From a virus: a stretch of 47,669 nucleotides of DNA. Below, piece by piece: positions 7,312-16,123 of the stretch. The position numbers were made by a program, and so were the translations under genes. Under the pieces are notes generated by a model. That model was not told the origin of the DNA, did no database searches, and saw only the letters and a list, made by a program, of their open reading frames with translations. The stretch spans positions 1 to 47,669 of IMG/VR virus record IMGVR_UViG_3300025011_000075; one strand, given 5' to 3'. The stretch's first letter is position 1. Every line of letters begins with the position of its first letter.

Positions 7312-9252
7312 TTAATCTTTTACAACAATAATCAAAGGATAACCTAAACTATTAATATTATATTGTTCTTTTATTTCTTTATTCGCTCTTATTCTTTTAT
7401 AACCTAATTTATCTAATTGCCCTCTCATTTTTCTTAATTGAATCTCAGTTATTTCCCATAAATATTCATTAGACAAATATAATATTAATTCTTTTTCTGT
7501 TGTATATCTTTTTCTATTAATTAAGATATTAATTGATTTAACAATATTATCAACTCTTTCATTACTTATCTTACTAGTTGTTCTATCTTTAATTACTTCT
7601 AAAATTTCACCAGTTTCATTATTAATTTCTTTGCCTTTAACTTTTTTATGTTGAGGATATATATTCTGAGCAACTTCTAATCCTTCGCCTCTATAAAACA
7701 TTTCATAAGATGCACCTTTAATTGTATAACCATTACTTTTCCATTTTACACCTTGTAATTCTACATTACTTAAATGTTCTAATATCCATGAAGGTATTGC
7801 ATAAAAATTAACTCTTTTAGGAAATTTATTATCAATAGAAATTGCTTGTGCTTTTTTAAGCATTAATTCTGGAATTTTGTCATCGTCTAATTTACGAACA
7901 AGATCATGATAAATTAATACAGATAGTCTTTGACTAATTCTATTAAGATGATTTAAAGATACATTCATTTGCTTTGCTAAATCAGTTAATGAAACAAAGA
8001 AAATAATATCACCATCTGAATTAGTATAATTTTCACCATATACATTATCTTTAGCAGTGTGAACCATTACAGAAAATAATTCTTTTACATATCTTATATT
8101 TTTATTTGTTTGAGGACATAATTCAGAAAATATATTCATATCTAATTTATAAATAATACCATCTAAATTTGCTTTTTGCTCAATACTCCATTCTGTTTCT
8201 TTTATAGATAAATTATAAATATCTTTTATAAATTTTATTGCTTTATATTCACTTTTATAATTACCTAATTTTTCAATTAATTGTTTATTATTTAATGTTA
8301 ATGATTTACCATTTGGCATTTTACATTTGCTATGACATTTATAAAGCCAAACTCCATCATCATTTTGAAAAACACTAGCAGAAGGATTATGATCATTATG
8401 AAATAAACATTTAAAAGATTTAGGATGTTTTAATTCTAACAATTCAATCATATTAATACGATAAATATAGTGCCAAAATTCTGCATCATTATCAAATTCA
8501 ATAGGAATATTATTTATTTTATCCTTCAAATATTTTACATCTCTATTTGATATTGCTTTTATATTATAATTTTCTTTACTAATTGAAGGAGTGGGAGTTT
8601 CCGAAGAAAGGGTGGACATAATATTAAGTGAATTATAATTATATTCAATACCATTTAATATATTATCCACCCTTTCTGAATCTTTCTTACTTTTATTGAC
8701 CTTTGAAGATACATTATCTAAATTAATAACCTTAGACAATTCTATAATATTATCTCTATTTAATACATTCCCACTATTAAATACAATATTTTTACCTGCG
8801 TAATAAAATCTATTGATATTTTTACATTGTTCATCTGAATATTCCATAATATTCATTAAATATAGTTGTATCTTTTTAGCAGTATCATATTCATCAACTT
8901 CTTTGTCTAAAATAAATACTAATCTAAATTTATGATGTTCTTCTGTATGAGAAAATGAAGTATAAATAAAATTAGGAATTATATTTACTTCCTTACATTT
9001 ATCTATTGCTTGATTAATTGTCAAATTATTATCAATATCTATCATAAACATTTGTTGAGATTTCCATGTTTCTTCTCTGCCTCCACAATATGAAGGTCTA
9101 ACTGTTTTGCCAATTAGAATACTCTCTTTAATTTCATCAATAGAATATTCTTTTGCTGTATTAAGTGTCATTCTTAAAGTTATTCCTCCACCACTTTTAC
9201 CTTGTGGTTTTGATAAAAATTCTTTAGTATCAATAATACATTTAATTTTCAT
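7312..9252 (-). CDS. AEP-type primase with CHC2-like zinc finger (first copy)
   Basis: A 646-residue replication protein. The N-terminal third looks like an archaeo-eukaryotic-type primase/polymerase: the acidic MIDIDNNL motif near residue 70, FRLVF near 105 and RFYYAGK near 147. A CHC2-like zinc motif follows (CLFHNDHNPSA near 282 and CHSKC near 305). The C-terminal part is probably a winged-helix region. It should prime DNA synthesis and perhaps recognise an origin. A clear paralogue with the same motif order lies at 42797-44614. ATG has an AAAGGAG site upstream. The preceding gene (9309-9503) ends 57 bases away across a terminator. Confidence 0.72.
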   Translation of the reverse strand: MKIKCIIDTKEFLSKPQGKSGGGITLRMTLNTAKEYSIDEIKESILIGKTVRPSYCGGREETWKSQQMFMIDIDNNLTINQAIDKCKEVNIIPNFIYTSFSHTEEHHKFRLVFILDKEVDEYDTAKKIQLYLMNIMEYSDEQCKNINRFYYAGKNIVFNSGNVLNRDNIIELSKVINLDNVSSKVNKSKKDSERVDNILNGIEYNYNSLNIMSTLSSETPTPSISKENYNIKAISNRDVKYLKDKINNIPIEFDNDAEFWHYIYRINMIELLELKHPKSFKCLFHNDHNPSASVFQNDDGVWLYKCHSKCKMPNGKSLTLNNKQLIEKLGNYKSEYKAIKFIKDIYNLSIKETEWSIEQKANLDGIIYKLDMNIFSELCPQTNKNIRYVKELFSVMVHTAKDNVYGENYTNSDGDIIFFVSLTDLAKQMNVSLNHLNRISQRLSVLIYHDLVRKLDDDKIPELMLKKAQAISIDNKFPKRVNFYAIPSWILEHLSNVELQGVKWKSNGYTIKGASYEMFYRGEGLEVAQNIYPQHKKVKGKEINNETGEILEVIKDRTTSKISNERVDNIVKSINILINRKRYTTEKELILYLSNEYLWEITEIQLRKMRGQLDKLGYKRIRANKEIKEQYNINSLGYPLIIVVKD

Positions 9253-9300
9253 TTCAACATCTCCTTTTTCTATAAAATAAATTTTTTAATAAAATAAAAA

Positions 9301-9324
9301 TACTAACCTCAATATGGGTTAGTA
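9301..9324 (-). terminator. Terminator/attenuator ahead of the primase gene
   Basis: TACTAACC (9301-9308) and GGTTAGTA (9317-9324) form an 8-bp stem that includes the stop codon of the small upstream gene. On the minus strand it is followed by TTTTTATTTTATT, so it should terminate or attenuate transcription into the primase gene. Confidence 0.6.
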
Positions 9325-9503
9325 TCAGTCCATTCTTTTAAATTATTTGATAAATTTTGATTAATTTCATATAACCAAAAAGTTTTATTTGTGTAGAAAT
9401 CTTTTGCCCTTAAAATATATTTAATTTTATTCTCTGATAAATATTTTTTTAATTTACCACTAAAACATCTATAATATTTACTATTATTTTTCATATCTAT
9501 CAT
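9309..9503 (-). CDS. Small basic protein (64 aa), DUF5659-like
   Basis: ATG after AAGGAG. The product (YYRCFSGKLKKYLSENKIKY then KTFWLYE..NLSNNLKEW) resembles the small DUF5659-type proteins often found next to phage replication genes: a hydrophobic core, a conserved FWLYE and a basic surface. The function of that family is unknown. It is transcribed just ahead of the primase gene. Confidence 0.55.
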   Translation of the reverse strand: MIDMKNNSKYYRCFSGKLKKYLSENKIKYILRAKDFYTNKTFWLYEINQNLSNNLKEWTDTNPY

Positions 9504-10029
9504 ATTTAAGATCTCCTTAAAAATTTCTCTTTATTAATCAACAAAAAACACATTTCCTCACAAATTTCACTCCAAATCCACCATTAAAATCACTCATACC
9601 TAAACTTATACCTAATCAAATTTATCTCTTAAAATAGCCTTAAAATTTCGCAATATTTAAAATATGGTAAAATAATACAACCTACAAACCATTGTAAATA
9701 GTAGGTTTGTAGGTTGTATGGATTTAAGGTGTTTTTATTAAATTTTACTATCAATATGTAAAAATTAACACCAAACAACAAATTTATTTAGATATTTTTT
9801 TATATCTATAATTTAATTATTAAACTTTGATAATTTAGGTATAAAAATATTAGAAATTATTTCTTTTAATTTATTTTTATATTTTAAAATAAAAATTCTC
9901 CTTTGTATTAAATTATTATTCTCCTAGTCAAATTTAACTCCTCTATCTTTCCAAATAATTACCAAATAAAATCACATTATGAAAGTGGGGGAAGGAGCGA
10001 GAGGAAGCATTGTGTAAAGAGGGAGGAGG
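9504..10029. other. Intergenic region with a 16-bp perfect hairpin and a polypurine tract
   Basis: No gene is visible in this 526-base gap between the lysis cassette and the replication gene. ATACAACCTACAAACC (9675-9690) and GGTTTGTAGGTTGTAT (9704-9719) form a perfect 16-bp stem with a 13-base loop. It is followed on the minus strand by ATTTTACCATATTTT, so it could end lysis transcripts. From about 9980 to 10029 the plus strand is a purine-rich, G-rich tract, striking in this genome. TTTGATTAGGTATAAG on the minus strand (about 9600-9625) resembles two other pre-gene sites. Confidence 0.5.
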
Positions 10030-10386
10030 TTATTTTACTTCTCCACTAATATTACCATTGGATTTAACATTATTATTAACATTATTACTATTTTTATTCA
10101 TCAATGTTTCGACACTTTTCATTGCTACACTCGCCAAAATTACTCCATTTATAAAATTTATAAATATTGCTTCACCATTGAATATATTTTCTCCTAAGAA
10201 ATGTTTAGAAGTAAATAATAAAAACTCAGAAATCATGAAAACTAGGTATTTTGTAGACAATGTTTTTCCAAACGCTTTTTTATAGATGTTATCTACAATT
10301 TCTTTAAAATTTTGTACAATTAAAATTACTACTAAAATTAATCCTCCGATAGTAGATAGATTTTGAATTGTTATAAATTGTTCCAT
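10030..10386 (-). CDS. Holin-like membrane protein
   Basis: A 118-residue protein with an N-terminal hydrophobic segment (LSTIGGLILVVILIV, about residues 10-26), a second near 50-65 and a third near 75-92, then a hydrophilic Asn/Lys-rich tail. The size, segments and position directly after the amidase gene fit a phage holin. The start is ATG 10386; the GTG twelve bases upstream overlaps the RBS (AAGGAG). It would release the amidase through the membrane at lysis. Confidence 0.7.
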   Translation of the reverse strand: MEQFITIQNLSTIGGLILVVILIVQNFKEIVDNIYKKAFGKTLSTKYLVFMISEFLLFTSKHFLGENIFNGEAIFINFINGVILASVAMKSVETLMNKNSNNVNNNVKSNGNISGEVK

Positions 10387-10430
10387 AATAGAATACACTC
10401 CTTAAAATTTAATTATTTATTAATTTTATC

Positions 10431-11228
10431 TTACTTATTATTTATTTTTTCTAACAATCTTGCCATCATAGTAAATAACAGCCAATTTTCAGTTTTTTCA
10501 TCCATTTTATTACTCCATAAATTGCCATCATTAATAATCCCGTTTTTAACTAAACTATTTAATGAATTAATTCCTGCGTCTTTCATCCATTTTTCAATTG
10601 CCATATCAATTAATTCCTCCTTGTTGTTAATTATTTTTTCTACTTTTTCTTTACTATCTTTATATTTAATCCCAAAATACTCACAGATAGCCTTGCAGTG
10701 TGCGATAGATAATATCTCTAGTTTATCATCATCTTTTGCCCATACATACTCAATAGGATTGTCAACAAATGCATTCTCACTTAAAACAGTTGGAAAATTA
10801 GTCCTTTTTATTATGCCCACTCCAGAATTTACTTTCTTGATTCCTCTATTTATTAATCCTGTATCGTTTACTAAATGTTTTAATAATATATTTGCAAACT
10901 TTAATGTAGTAGATGAATGGTATCCTGGTGCTATATCTGAATACAACACTTCCGTACCAGATGTTTTTTCATTGAAAGCATTAAAATGTAATGCTACTGC
11001 TAAATCACATTTATTATTATTTACAAAGTTAATTTGTGTATTTACATCTCTATCATTTAATAGATTAACCTTAAAACCATTAAATTCTAATTTAGATTTT
11101 AATTTATTTGCTAATATTTTTGTTCCAGTTGCTTCTTGAGTACCATTTTTGTTCGTTGCTCCAGGATCATAGGGTATTCCTTTAATATTACTAATTCCAT
11201 GACCAGGGAGTAAGTTTATTGTTAACAT
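10431..11228 (-). CDS. Endolysin: N-acetylmuramoyl-L-alanine amidase (Amidase_3)
   Basis: A zinc amidase of 265 residues. Catalytic/zinc motifs are LLPGHG (His near residue 9), the acidic residue before DPGATN, ALHFNA (His near 88) and SENAFVDN (Glu near 150), in the order of the Amidase_3 family. The C-terminal 70 residues (from KDSKEKVEK) contain a probable small wall-binding or helical domain with MAIEKWMKDAGI. It cleaves the amide bond between muramic acid and peptide. Two starts are possible: GTG 11240 touches the RBS, so ATG 11228 is preferred though its spacing is long. It sits between the XhlA-like gene and the holin. Confidence 0.85.
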   Translation of the reverse strand: MLTINLLPGHGISNIKGIPYDPGATNKNGTQEATGTKILANKLKSKLEFNGFKVNLLNDRDVNTQINFVNNNKCDLAVALHFNAFNEKTSGTEVLYSDIAPGYHSSTTLKFANILLKHLVNDTGLINRGIKKVNSGVGIIKRTNFPTVLSENAFVDNPIEYVWAKDDDKLEILSIAHCKAICEYFGIKYKDSKEKVEKIINNKEELIDMAIEKWMKDAGINSLNSLVKNGIINDGNLWSNKMDEKTENWLLFTMMARLLEKINNK

Positions 11229-11276
11229 ATTATTATTCACACTCCTTTATTATATTAATAATTTAATTAAACAATT

Positions 11277-11699
11277 TTATTTCATTGCCATATAAATACT
11301 TCCACCAATAGTTGCCAAACCTCCAAAAAATAGAATTATTTGTATGTATATCTTACTTTTACCATCTATCTTAGCCACCTCAACTTTAGTAGAATTGTCA
11401 TTCTTATTTATTATTAGTGAATTTAATCCTGATAACATGGCATTATGGTTGGTTAACATTTGCCCCTCAATCTTGTCCATACTTTTTTTTAGAGATTCCT
11501 GACCTTGTTTAACATTATTTAATGTTTCGTTATTCTTGGCAAATTCAATTTCAAGCACCCTTATTCTTGTATCAAATTTATCTAATTGTTTTCCATGCTG
11601 ATCTAAAATCACATCCACAGTATCTAAATCAATCGCCATATTCTCAACATCTCCTTCTAAAAATTTATCAACTCCATTACAATTATTTTCACATTCCAT
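11277..11699 (-). CDS. XhlA-like holin/haemolysin accessory protein
   Basis: A 140-residue protein with a long coiled coil (residues 30-110) and one C-terminal transmembrane helix (IYIQIILFFGGLATIGGSIY). This layout matches XhlA-type membrane proteins of Gram-positive phage lysis cassettes. ATG 11699 follows GGGAGG. A second RBS and ATG (AAGGAGATG...ATGGCGATT, Met 21) lies inside, so two products like dual-start holins are possible. It is the first gene of the lysis cassette. Confidence 0.65.
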   Translation of the reverse strand: MECENNCNGVDKFLEGDVENMAIDLDTVDVILDQHGKQLDKFDTRIRVLEIEFAKNNETLNNVKQGQESLKKSMDKIEGQMLTNHNAMLSGLNSLIINKNDNSTKVEVAKIDGKSKIYIQIILFFGGLATIGGSIYMAMK

Positions 11700-11737
11700 A
11701 TTGACATAAACCTCCCTTAATGATATAATTCAAATAA

Positions 11738-11766
11738 TTATCAATAATCACCAACATTATTGATAA
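11738..11766. promoter_or_regulatory. Perfect 11-bp dyad upstream of the lysis genes
   Basis: TTATCAATAAT (11738-11748) and ATTATTGATAA (11756-11766) are separated by seven bases and lie 40 bases before the first lysis gene. It has no U-tract in the minus direction, so an operator or leader hairpin is more likely than a terminator. Confidence 0.4.
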
Positions 11767-11773
11767 AACAAAT

Positions 11774-11805
11774 AAGAGAGAAGAAGGGAGTATTTCTTCT
11801 CTCTT
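11774..11805 (-). terminator. Hairpin terminator before the lysis cassette
   Basis: AAGAGAGAAGAA (11774-11785) and TTCTTCTCTCTT (11794-11805) form a perfect 12-bp stem, followed on the minus strand by ATTTGTTTTAT. Confidence 0.6.
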
Positions 11806-11968
11806 CATATACATAGATAAAAAAATAATTAACTAAAAACTAAATACCAAAAACTAAAAATCAAAAAATATCAAAATCCTCACATGCCCTAAACCCTTAT
11901 AAATCAACACTTTCTAAAATTAGAAATCATGATAAAAGGTTTATTTTATTTTAAGTTATTTTAAGTTA

Positions 11969-12008
11969 AAAAATAGTAGTTACTTTTTATTAAGTAACTA
12001 CTATTTTT
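11969..12008. terminator. Strong bidirectional terminator after the tail-fibre operon
   Basis: AAAAATAGTAGTTACTT (11969-11985) and AAGTAACTACTATTTTT (11992-12008) form a perfect 17-bp stem with A and T runs on both sides. It ends the tail-fibre transcript that reads leftward. Confidence 0.8.
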
Positions 12009-12114
12009 ATTTTTGTTTAATTTAGAAAATACAATATTAAGTTTTGTTATGTATTATTAAATCAATATTCAATTGTAAGTTACCGTACTAACGCACCCCA
12101 GTTAGTTGGGTAAA

Positions 12115-13602
12115 CTATGCACTATAAAACTTGTAATATCCTCTTAAACTCAAAACATCACCAGCAGAAAAACCACTCTGGTAGTCGATTAGGTTAAAAT
12201 ACGACTTATCATAATTTGTCCTAAAAGCATTGTAAGCTGCTGTATGAAGGTTTACGGAATTAGCTAGTCCAAAAGAAATATCTAGTCCTAAATCTGCAAA
12301 ATCAGTATTAAGTTTATGTGTGACAAGATTACAGGTCTTACTTCCTGAGTTACAGTTAACATTTCCTGCATTCCATTGTTTGTTGGTAGCAGAATGGAAT
12401 AACAAATATCCATTCCAAGAAGTACAACTTAATTGCAAACCATAATAAGTTTCTACATTACATGCTTCTAAAAACTCGATAATATTTCTAACTTCCCAAT
12501 TTAACCCATCAAATGACATTCGATAGGTTTTTTTTATAACCTCACGCCCACCACCAGATGCCTTTTTGGTGTTATATGCCTGAATATAGTTAATCCATTC
12601 AATTTCAACGAAAGAAGCAAATCCAGAAAATGAAGTAACTTTTCTTCCGTCCACAAAAAAGCTGATTGAAGATGTTCTTCCTGTTGCACTGCCTGTTGCA
12701 TCACCATTATAACCGTGATTGCCACCAGTAAATGCAGAAGTGCCAGGATTGTCGCCATCAGCATTACTTACCGCTGCTACGGTAAATGGTCCGAACGAGT
12801 CTGTTCCATTTGACCAACAAGAAGTACCTGCTGATATGTTATTTGATACTGAATTTGCATTATTAGTTACCTTGTAAATACTTCCAAAATCAAAAATAGA
12901 ATTTGGGCCTTTTTTATTTAGAACAAATCTTAAATCTTGTGTAGCATTATACTTTGCAATTACATTTAATATGTTATTAGTAATATTAACAAATAAAGGT
13001 AGTGTACTCCTTGTGATAACTGCTTTTACTGCAAGAGTTGTTTGGACAAACAAGGATTGATTATTATACAATTGGATAACAGATTTATAGTCAGATACAG
13101 AAGATTCATAGCCGGCTCCATACTCTACAGTTAGACTCGTTAACATTACTTCTGCAACTCTAATTTCTGCAAAATTAGCTGAATTATAATCAATAATTTT
13201 AAATTGTATCGCTGCACTTGCTGTAGCAATAAAAGTACCTTCGAGAATGGCATACTGCCCATTTCCGCTATGTGCTACTTCTGTGATTATGCTGCCATCA
13301 GACGTCCATGCCATACTTAAATTAACATTACTAGAAGATGATTTTACTTTTGCCCTAAAGTAGTATTTTTTACCTACCACAACATTTTCAGCAACACCTT
13401 GTCTTAATTGTCCATACAGTGCTGTGGCTGTAAATATTGCTTCATTATTAGACACACTACCATTCGACAATACAAATGACCAGTTTGTAGCACTAGCAAA
13501 ATTTGAATTTGATAATTTATTTGTGATTGTTACATCAGAAAAAAGAGGTAGTGTTTTTGTGTTTGTATAATTCTTAGCAGATTTTAGAGTGACTAAATCC
13601 AT
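12115..13602 (-). CDS. Tail fibre / receptor-binding protein
   Basis: A 495-residue beta-rich protein. Residues about 30-155 resemble a carbohydrate-binding jelly-roll (LSNSNFASATNWSF start, then KKYYFRAKVKSSS). The C-terminal half is Gly/Ser/Asn-rich with FFVDGRKV and WNGYLLFHSATN. Being last in the tail-fibre cluster, it probably carries the receptor-binding tip; this is inferred from position and composition. This gene and the next one use noticeably more G and C than their neighbours, suggesting recent acquisition. ATG is preceded by GGTGGTGAT and is nearly contiguous with the upstream gene. Confidence 0.6.
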   Translation of the reverse strand: MDLVTLKSAKNYTNTKTLPLFSDVTITNKLSNSNFASATNWSFVLSNGSVSNNEAIFTATALYGQLRQGVAENVVVGKKYYFRAKVKSSSSNVNLSMAWTSDGSIITEVAHSGNGQYAILEGTFIATASAAIQFKIIDYNSANFAEIRVAEVMLTSLTVEYGAGYESSVSDYKSVIQLYNNQSLFVQTTLAVKAVITRSTLPLFVNITNNILNVIAKYNATQDLRFVLNKKGPNSIFDFGSIYKVTNNANSVSNNISAGTSCWSNGTDSFGPFTVAAVSNADGDNPGTSAFTGGNHGYNGDATGSATGRTSSISFFVDGRKVTSFSGFASFVEIEWINYIQAYNTKKASGGGREVIKKTYRMSFDGLNWEVRNIIEFLEACNVETYYGLQLSCTSWNGYLLFHSATNKQWNAGNVNCNSGSKTCNLVTHKLNTDFADLGLDISFGLANSVNLHTAAYNAFRTNYDKSYFNLIDYQSGFSAGDVLSLRGYYKFYSA

Positions 13603-13603
13603 G

Positions 13604-13936
13604 CTATATCACCACCCAATTAACGCCATCTGTAACCTCAACAACTCCAGTATCAACACTAAAATAATAACAAAATGGTATAACAGCATGTGTAGTAGCC
13701 GCATCTGGTTTATTGGCAACAGTATTACGTAATGTATCACCACCTGATACTGCAAAGGTTACGCCACCTATTACAACTATACTACCAGTTAGTTGCATAG
13801 TGCCATCAACTTTCATAGCACCTGCATCATTAGTTTTAATTGTTTCCATTGTTACTCCATCAGATTTAACACCTTGTAATCCAACATATAATCTCTTAAT
13901 CCCTTGGAGTAGATCGGAAATAGGATTTAAAGCCAT
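13604..13936 (-). CDS. Small tail-fibre-associated protein (110 aa)
   Basis: ATG 13936 follows AAAAGGAGG. It begins MALNPISDLLQGIKRLYVG and contains beta-rich, Gly/Val-rich segments. The end of the gene lies one base before the next ATG, so it is probably cotranslated with the receptor-binding protein. The family is not recognised; it may be a fibre connector or chaperone. It shares the higher G+C of its partner. Confidence 0.55.
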   Translation of the reverse strand: MALNPISDLLQGIKRLYVGLQGVKSDGVTMETIKTNDAGAMKVDGTMQLTGSIVVIGGVTFAVSGGDTLRNTVANKPDAATTHAVIPFCYYFSVDTGVVEVTDGVNWVVI

Positions 13937-13964
13937 ATAAAAACCTCCTTTTTAAAATAAATAA

Positions 13965-13989
13965 AAGAGAGTAGTATTAATACTCCCTT
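13965..13989 (-). terminator. Hairpin upstream of the G+C-richer tail pair
   Basis: A stem of nine positions with one mismatch (AAGAGAGTA / TACTCCCTT, 13965-13973 and 13981-13989), followed on the minus strand by TATTTATTTT. Confidence 0.5.
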
Positions 13990-14069
13990 AAAAACAAATT
14001 ATTATATTTTATAAATCATAATAAAAACTTCCTTTTATATTAATATATTTATATTAATATTTTAATCTA

Positions 14070-14366
14070 CTAACTACCACCTAAATACTCAATATCTAAT
14101 GCATCTGTTTCTATATTATTTTTTAATCTATAATTACCCATAGTCATAGTTTCATAATCAAAATTATCTAACTGATTAACTTTATTATTTGCATTTTGTG
14201 TTGCTGTATTAGCATTAATAGTTGCTGTATTAGCATTAATAGTTGCTGTATTAGCTGTGGTAGTTGCATTATTAGCATTTTGTATAGATGTATTAGTATT
14301 AGCAATTGCCGTATCTATATCTGTTAATTTTTGTTGTAATAAAAAATTATTATTAAATAAAGACAA
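14070..14366 (-). CDS. Short coiled-coil tail protein with Asn/Thr repeats (98 aa)
   Basis: TTG start behind AAAGGAGGTG. The central part is a tandem seven-residue repeat (ANTATIN) three times, encoded by a 21-bp DNA repeat (14200-14262). This looks like a trimeric coiled-coil shaft. The C-terminus ends in MGNYRLKNNIETDALDIEY, similar to the end of the larger fibre gene upstream (DFEF/IDFEF type), so the two may share an adaptor motif. Confidence 0.5.
   Translation of the reverse strand: MSLFNNNFLLQQKLTDIDTAIANTNTSIQNANNATTTANTATINANTATINANTATQNANNKVNQLDNFDYETMTMGNYRLKNNIETDALDIEYLGGS
14200..14262. repeat. 21-bp tandem repeat, three copies, in a tail gene
   Basis: Units of 21 bases beginning GTTGCTGTATTAGC at 14200, 14221 and 14242. 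The first two are identical and the third differs in its last bases. Length change by whole units keeps the frame. Confidence 0.75.
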
Positions 14367-14383
14367 AATATTTCACCTCCTTT

Positions 14384-14671
14384 TTAATAACATCCAATCC
14401 AATAGTAAGAAATATTATTTTCTTGTATTCTAAAGGAAAATATAGGTAAATCTACATAATCTGTATTTATCCCTATAAAACTTGCTAAATAAATCCAATC
14501 TCCATTATTGATAGAAACATGACATGCATTATTTAAATTCATAAAACTAAATTTATAAAAATTATATTTACCTAACCAATTACTAGGTGGACTAGGTAAA
14601 ATTTCTTGCTCTGCTACACTTATTTGGATATCTGAACTTCCAAGATAACCAGATCCTACACGAACACCCAT
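14384..14671 (-). CDS. Hypothetical tail protein (95 aa)
   Basis: The start at ATG 14671 follows AAAGGAGATG; an upstream in-frame ATG overlaps the preceding gene and lacks an RBS. The product is aromatic- and beta-rich (NWLGKYNFYKFSF, GDWIYLASFIG). It is likely a small baseplate or fibre component by position. Family not recognised. Confidence 0.5.
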   Translation of the reverse strand: MGVRVGSGYLGSSDIQISVAEQEILPSPPSNWLGKYNFYKFSFMNLNNACHVSINNGDWIYLASFIGINTDYVDLPIFSFRIQENNISYYWIGCY

Positions 14672-14684
14672 ATTATCATCTCCT

Positions 14685-15620
14685 TTAAAATTCAAAATCA
14701 ATACTATTTAAATTTGCATTATGCTTAATTTTAAATCCACCTAAATTAATTTCATTTTCTCCCATATTTATATTTCCTGTCATATCACCCCCAGACAATG
14801 GCAATTTAGTATCTGTATATTGTTTAGTTGAAGCATGGTATGGATTGGTTGGATCTGCATGTAAAGTTAGGTAATCACTCATTGTATCGCCTAATTTTGA
14901 TACTTTTGTATCAATCTGTGATAATTGTATTTGTTGAATATAAATCCATTCTGAATTTTCATCATATCTATAATATTTAGAATCATCTAATGTTTGTACT
15001 ACCCAACTTAATTCTGGTGTGGGGTAAGTAGTAATAATGTCATTAAATGTTGCTACAGGACTCTTATAAATTAATTGACTAGTATCAACTGCATCATTTA
15101 AATTATTTATTGCGTTTGTAGTATTTGTTTGTCTATCTGATTCTTGAGATTGTCTAGTATTTTCATTTGAAACTCTAATTGATTCTTCTTCCTGAATATC
15201 TGTATTTGTTTGTATCGCATCATCTCTTGCTATTATTGTAGAATCTGTGATAGATTGAAGTGTTTCAATTACATCACCATTAGAATCCACTAAAACAAAA
15301 ATTCTTTTTACATTTAAATAGTACCCACCAGTTCCTTTATAAGAGAATGTTAAGGATTCATTATTCCTATTTGAATGAAATTCAACATATCCGTAATCAT
15401 AACTTACTCTATATTGATTTTCACTAGGCACGCTAGTAGTTTCAATCCAAGTAACACCTAATCCTGATACAGTTACTTTTGTAAAACTATCTGGAATTTC
15501 AGAAATTACGGCTTTATTTTGAATTATTTGTTGTGATTCTGATATATCTATATAAGGATCAGATACATCACCTTTTCTACGTCTTGAAATTACGGCAGTT
15601 TGATAATCAAAAATTGAAAT
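14685..15620 (-). CDS. Tail fibre protein, apparent ATT start
   Basis: A 311-residue fibre protein. The N-terminal ~100 residues form a baseplate-attachment domain (SIFDYQTAVISRRRKGDV...), followed by a coiled coil (about 135-180, rich in Glu/Gln/Asn), and a C-terminal KLPLSGGDMTGNINMGENEI motif common in phage fibres. The frame is open 63 codons beyond the nearest GTG (15431). At its upstream limit ATT (15620) stands nine bases after AAAGGAGG (15630-15637). No ATG, GTG or TTG in that stretch fits the RBS, so ATT initiation is inferred. Confidence 0.65.
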   Translation of the reverse strand: MSIFDYQTAVISRRRKGDVSDPYIDISESQQIIQNKAVISEIPDSFTKVTVSGLGVTWIETTSVPSENQYRVSYDYGYVEFHSNRNNESLTFSYKGTGGYYLNVKRIFVLVDSNGDVIETLQSITDSTIIARDDAIQTNTDIQEEESIRVSNENTRQSQESDRQTNTTNAINNLNDAVDTSQLIYKSPVATFNDIITTYPTPELSWVVQTLDDSKYYRYDENSEWIYIQQIQLSQIDTKVSKLGDTMSDYLTLHADPTNPYHASTKQYTDTKLPLSGGDMTGNINMGENEINLGGFKIKHNANLNSIDFEF

Positions 15621-15669
15621 ATTAATCCACCTCCTTTTTATATAATAAAAAAATCATAAGGTATTTCTT

Positions 15670-15747
15670 TTAATTATTATCTTCTTTTTCTTTTACAGGA
15701 CTACTCAACACACTCATTATCTCATTAATAAAATCAATTATCTTCAT
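15670..15747 (-). CDS. Possible 25-aa peptide
   Basis: ATG 15747 overlaps the end of the 15734 gene and opens a 25-codon frame (MKIIDFINEIMSVLSSPVK...). No clear RBS; it could be translated by coupling. Weak evidence. Confidence 0.2.
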   Translation of the reverse strand: MKIIDFINEIMSVLSSPVKEKEDNN

Positions 15748-16123
15748 TAAATAAAAAATCTAAATTTAATAAATCTCTAGGAGATATCATCACATCATTT
15801 AAATCATCTAATTTAATTTTATCAAATTCAAGTTCTATTTCAATATTTACTAATTCGATAAATTCATTATTAAATTTATCTCTATTACCATTTAATATCA
15901 TAATAGTATTATCTTCTTTATTAATTTTAATATTACCATTTTCATCTTTTTCTGCATATTTATTGATTAACTTCATTCTATTATCTTCATATATTTTATA
16001 TTCATTCATTAAATTTCTAGTTAATTTGCTTAATTTATATGATGTTTTTATAGGAATCTCTTTATCTATTAATTTATTTAAACTTCCTATAATTGTACTT
16101 AATTCACCAAGTTTTATTTTCAA
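15734..16123 (-). CDS. Hypothetical charged helical protein (129 aa)
   Basis: TTG start behind TAGGAGG with eight-base spacing. The product is charged and helical, with a predicted coiled coil. It lies between the protease and the fibre gene, so it may be an assembly chaperone or capping factor. Family not recognised. Confidence 0.5.
   Translation of the reverse strand: MKIKLGELSTIIGSLNKLIDKEIPIKTSYKLSKLTRNLMNEYKIYEDNRMKLINKYAEKDENGNIKINKEDNTIMILNGNRDKFNNEFIELVNIEIELEFDKIKLDDLNDVMISPRDLLNLDFLFNEDN

Larger units (their letters stand above)
11700..12114. other. Intergenic region holding three hairpins before the lysis cassette
   Basis: No gene is visible. Contents from left: an 11-bp perfect dyad TTATCAATAAT/ATTATTGATAA (11738-11766), a 12-bp terminator hairpin (11774-11805), a promoter-like TTGATTTATAAGG (minus strand, about 11895-11910) and a bidirectional terminator (11969-12008). 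Positions 12070-12114 are richer in G+C than their surroundings and contain short dyads, just after the tail-fibre stop codon. Confidence 0.55.

Noticed and set aside
10363-11139. Plus-strand 258-codon reading frame opposite the amidase
   Set aside because: It is the antisense shadow of the amidase gene; its hydrophobic composition comes from the A+T-rich complementary strand and it has no RBS.
12115-13936. Diversity-generating retroelement acting on the tail-fibre genes
   Set aside because: No reverse transcriptase, template repeat or Avd-like gene is seen in the window.
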